A stretch of 5,810 bases of DNA, from assembly GCA_030539135.1 (NCBI GenBank), contig JAUNSQ010000102.1, positions 1-5,810 on the forward strand, written 5' to 3'. The position numbers and the translations under genes are program-made. Each line of letters starts with the position of its first letter. Positions within the stretch are counted from its first letter, which is position 1. Shown here piece by piece: positions 5,616 to 5,810 of the stretch. The notes beneath the pieces were generated by a model that saw only the letters and a list, made by a program, of their open reading frames with translations, searched no databases and was not told the origin of the DNA. Origin of the DNA: Synergistaceae bacterium (lineage in GTDB: Bacteria; Synergistota; Synergistia; Synergistales; Synergistaceae).

Positions 5616-5810
5616 GTATAAATTAATTGCCGAATGTCCAGAGACTGGAGCGCGAGCGGGCGAGCTTACCACGCCGCACGGCGTTATTCAGACGCCCGTG
5701 TTCATGCCGGTAGGCACTCAGGCCACTGTCAAGGCCATGACGCCGCCGGAGCTTGAAGAGCTCGGCGCTCAGATAATACTTGGCAACACATACCACCTGT
5801 ATATGCGTCC
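5608..5810 (+). CDS. tgt: tRNA-guanine (queuine) transglycosylase, N-terminal part (3' end outside window)
   Basis: The first 67 codons are those of bacterial Tgt, the zinc enzyme that swaps guanine 34 in the anticodon of GUN tRNAs (Asp, Asn, His, Tyr) for preQ1, the key step of queuosine synthesis. The opening pattern is diagnostic: an acidic/Gly-rich start with ETGARAGEL (11-19), then TPHGVIQTPVFMPVGTQATVKAM and onward to GAQIILGNTYHLYMRP at the window edge; all are hallmark Tgt segments. The catalytic aspartates and the zinc-binding cysteines lie further on and cannot be checked here. ATG 5608 overlaps the tatD stop by 8 bases and has an AGGTGA at good spacing. The family is about 370-380 residues, so roughly four fifths of the gene is missing. 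Archaeal-type TGT is excluded by this N-terminus. Confidence 0.96.
   Translation, partial: MFEYKLIAECPETGARAGELTTPHGVIQTPVFMPVGTQATVKAMTPPELEELGAQIILGNTYHLYMR

Noticed and set aside
1..5810. Search for CRISPR arrays, IS ends, tRNA genes, toxin-antitoxin or defence genes
   Set aside because: No direct-repeat array, transposase motif, cloverleaf or accessory gene was seen; the window is filled by housekeeping genes with uniform codon use.

Overview
The window is a compact stretch of bacterial chromosome. All six genes lie on the + strand, and apart from one 79-base gap the coding sequence is almost continuous. The genes, in order, are: the 3' end of smc (chromosome condensation ATPase), a TrmN6/YabB-type adenine-N6 methyltransferase, rsmI (16S rRNA C1402 2'-O-methyltransferase), metG (methionyl-tRNA synthetase), tatD (metal-dependent nuclease family) and the 5' end of tgt (tRNA-guanine transglycosylase). 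I see no mobile element, CRISPR array, tRNA or rRNA gene, phage gene or defence gene.

Organism: the proteins are clearly bacterial. Base composition is moderate, slightly GC-rich by eye, with frequent ATA (Ile) and AGG/AGA (Arg) codons. The run yabB-(yazA)-rsmI-metS-tatD is known from Bacillus subtilis and relatives, and here it is preceded by smc and followed by tgt. That layout, the codon use and the single-knuckle MetG with a C-terminal tRNA-binding domain make me think of Synergistota or a deep Firmicutes-like lineage. This is a tentative inference from memory, not a placement.

Layout: positions 1-1193 hold the C-terminal coiled coil and ATPase head of SMC. Its stop codon shares one base with the ATG of the methyltransferase (1193-1921), whose stop in turn shares one base with the ATG of rsmI (1921-2757). 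After tandem stop codons and a strong Shine-Dalgarno sequence inside the rsmI end, metG runs from 2762 to 4720. The only real gap (4721-4799) contains a strong intrinsic terminator that ends just before the tatD ribosome binding site. tatD (4800-5615) overlaps tgt (from 5608) by 8 bases, and tgt runs off the window.

How the genes fit together: smc, trmN6, rsmI and metG look like one transcription unit with translational coupling, ended by the terminator at 4761-4786. tatD-tgt would be a second unit, or one fed by readthrough. Four of the six genes act on decoding: tRNA adenosine modification, the 16S P-site nucleotide C1402, methionine charging (including initiator tRNA) and queuosine insertion at tRNA position 34. 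I found no convincing undescribed system here. The points worth a second look are the terminator placed directly before tatD, two substitutions in otherwise conserved methyltransferase motifs, and a strong hairpin inside metG.
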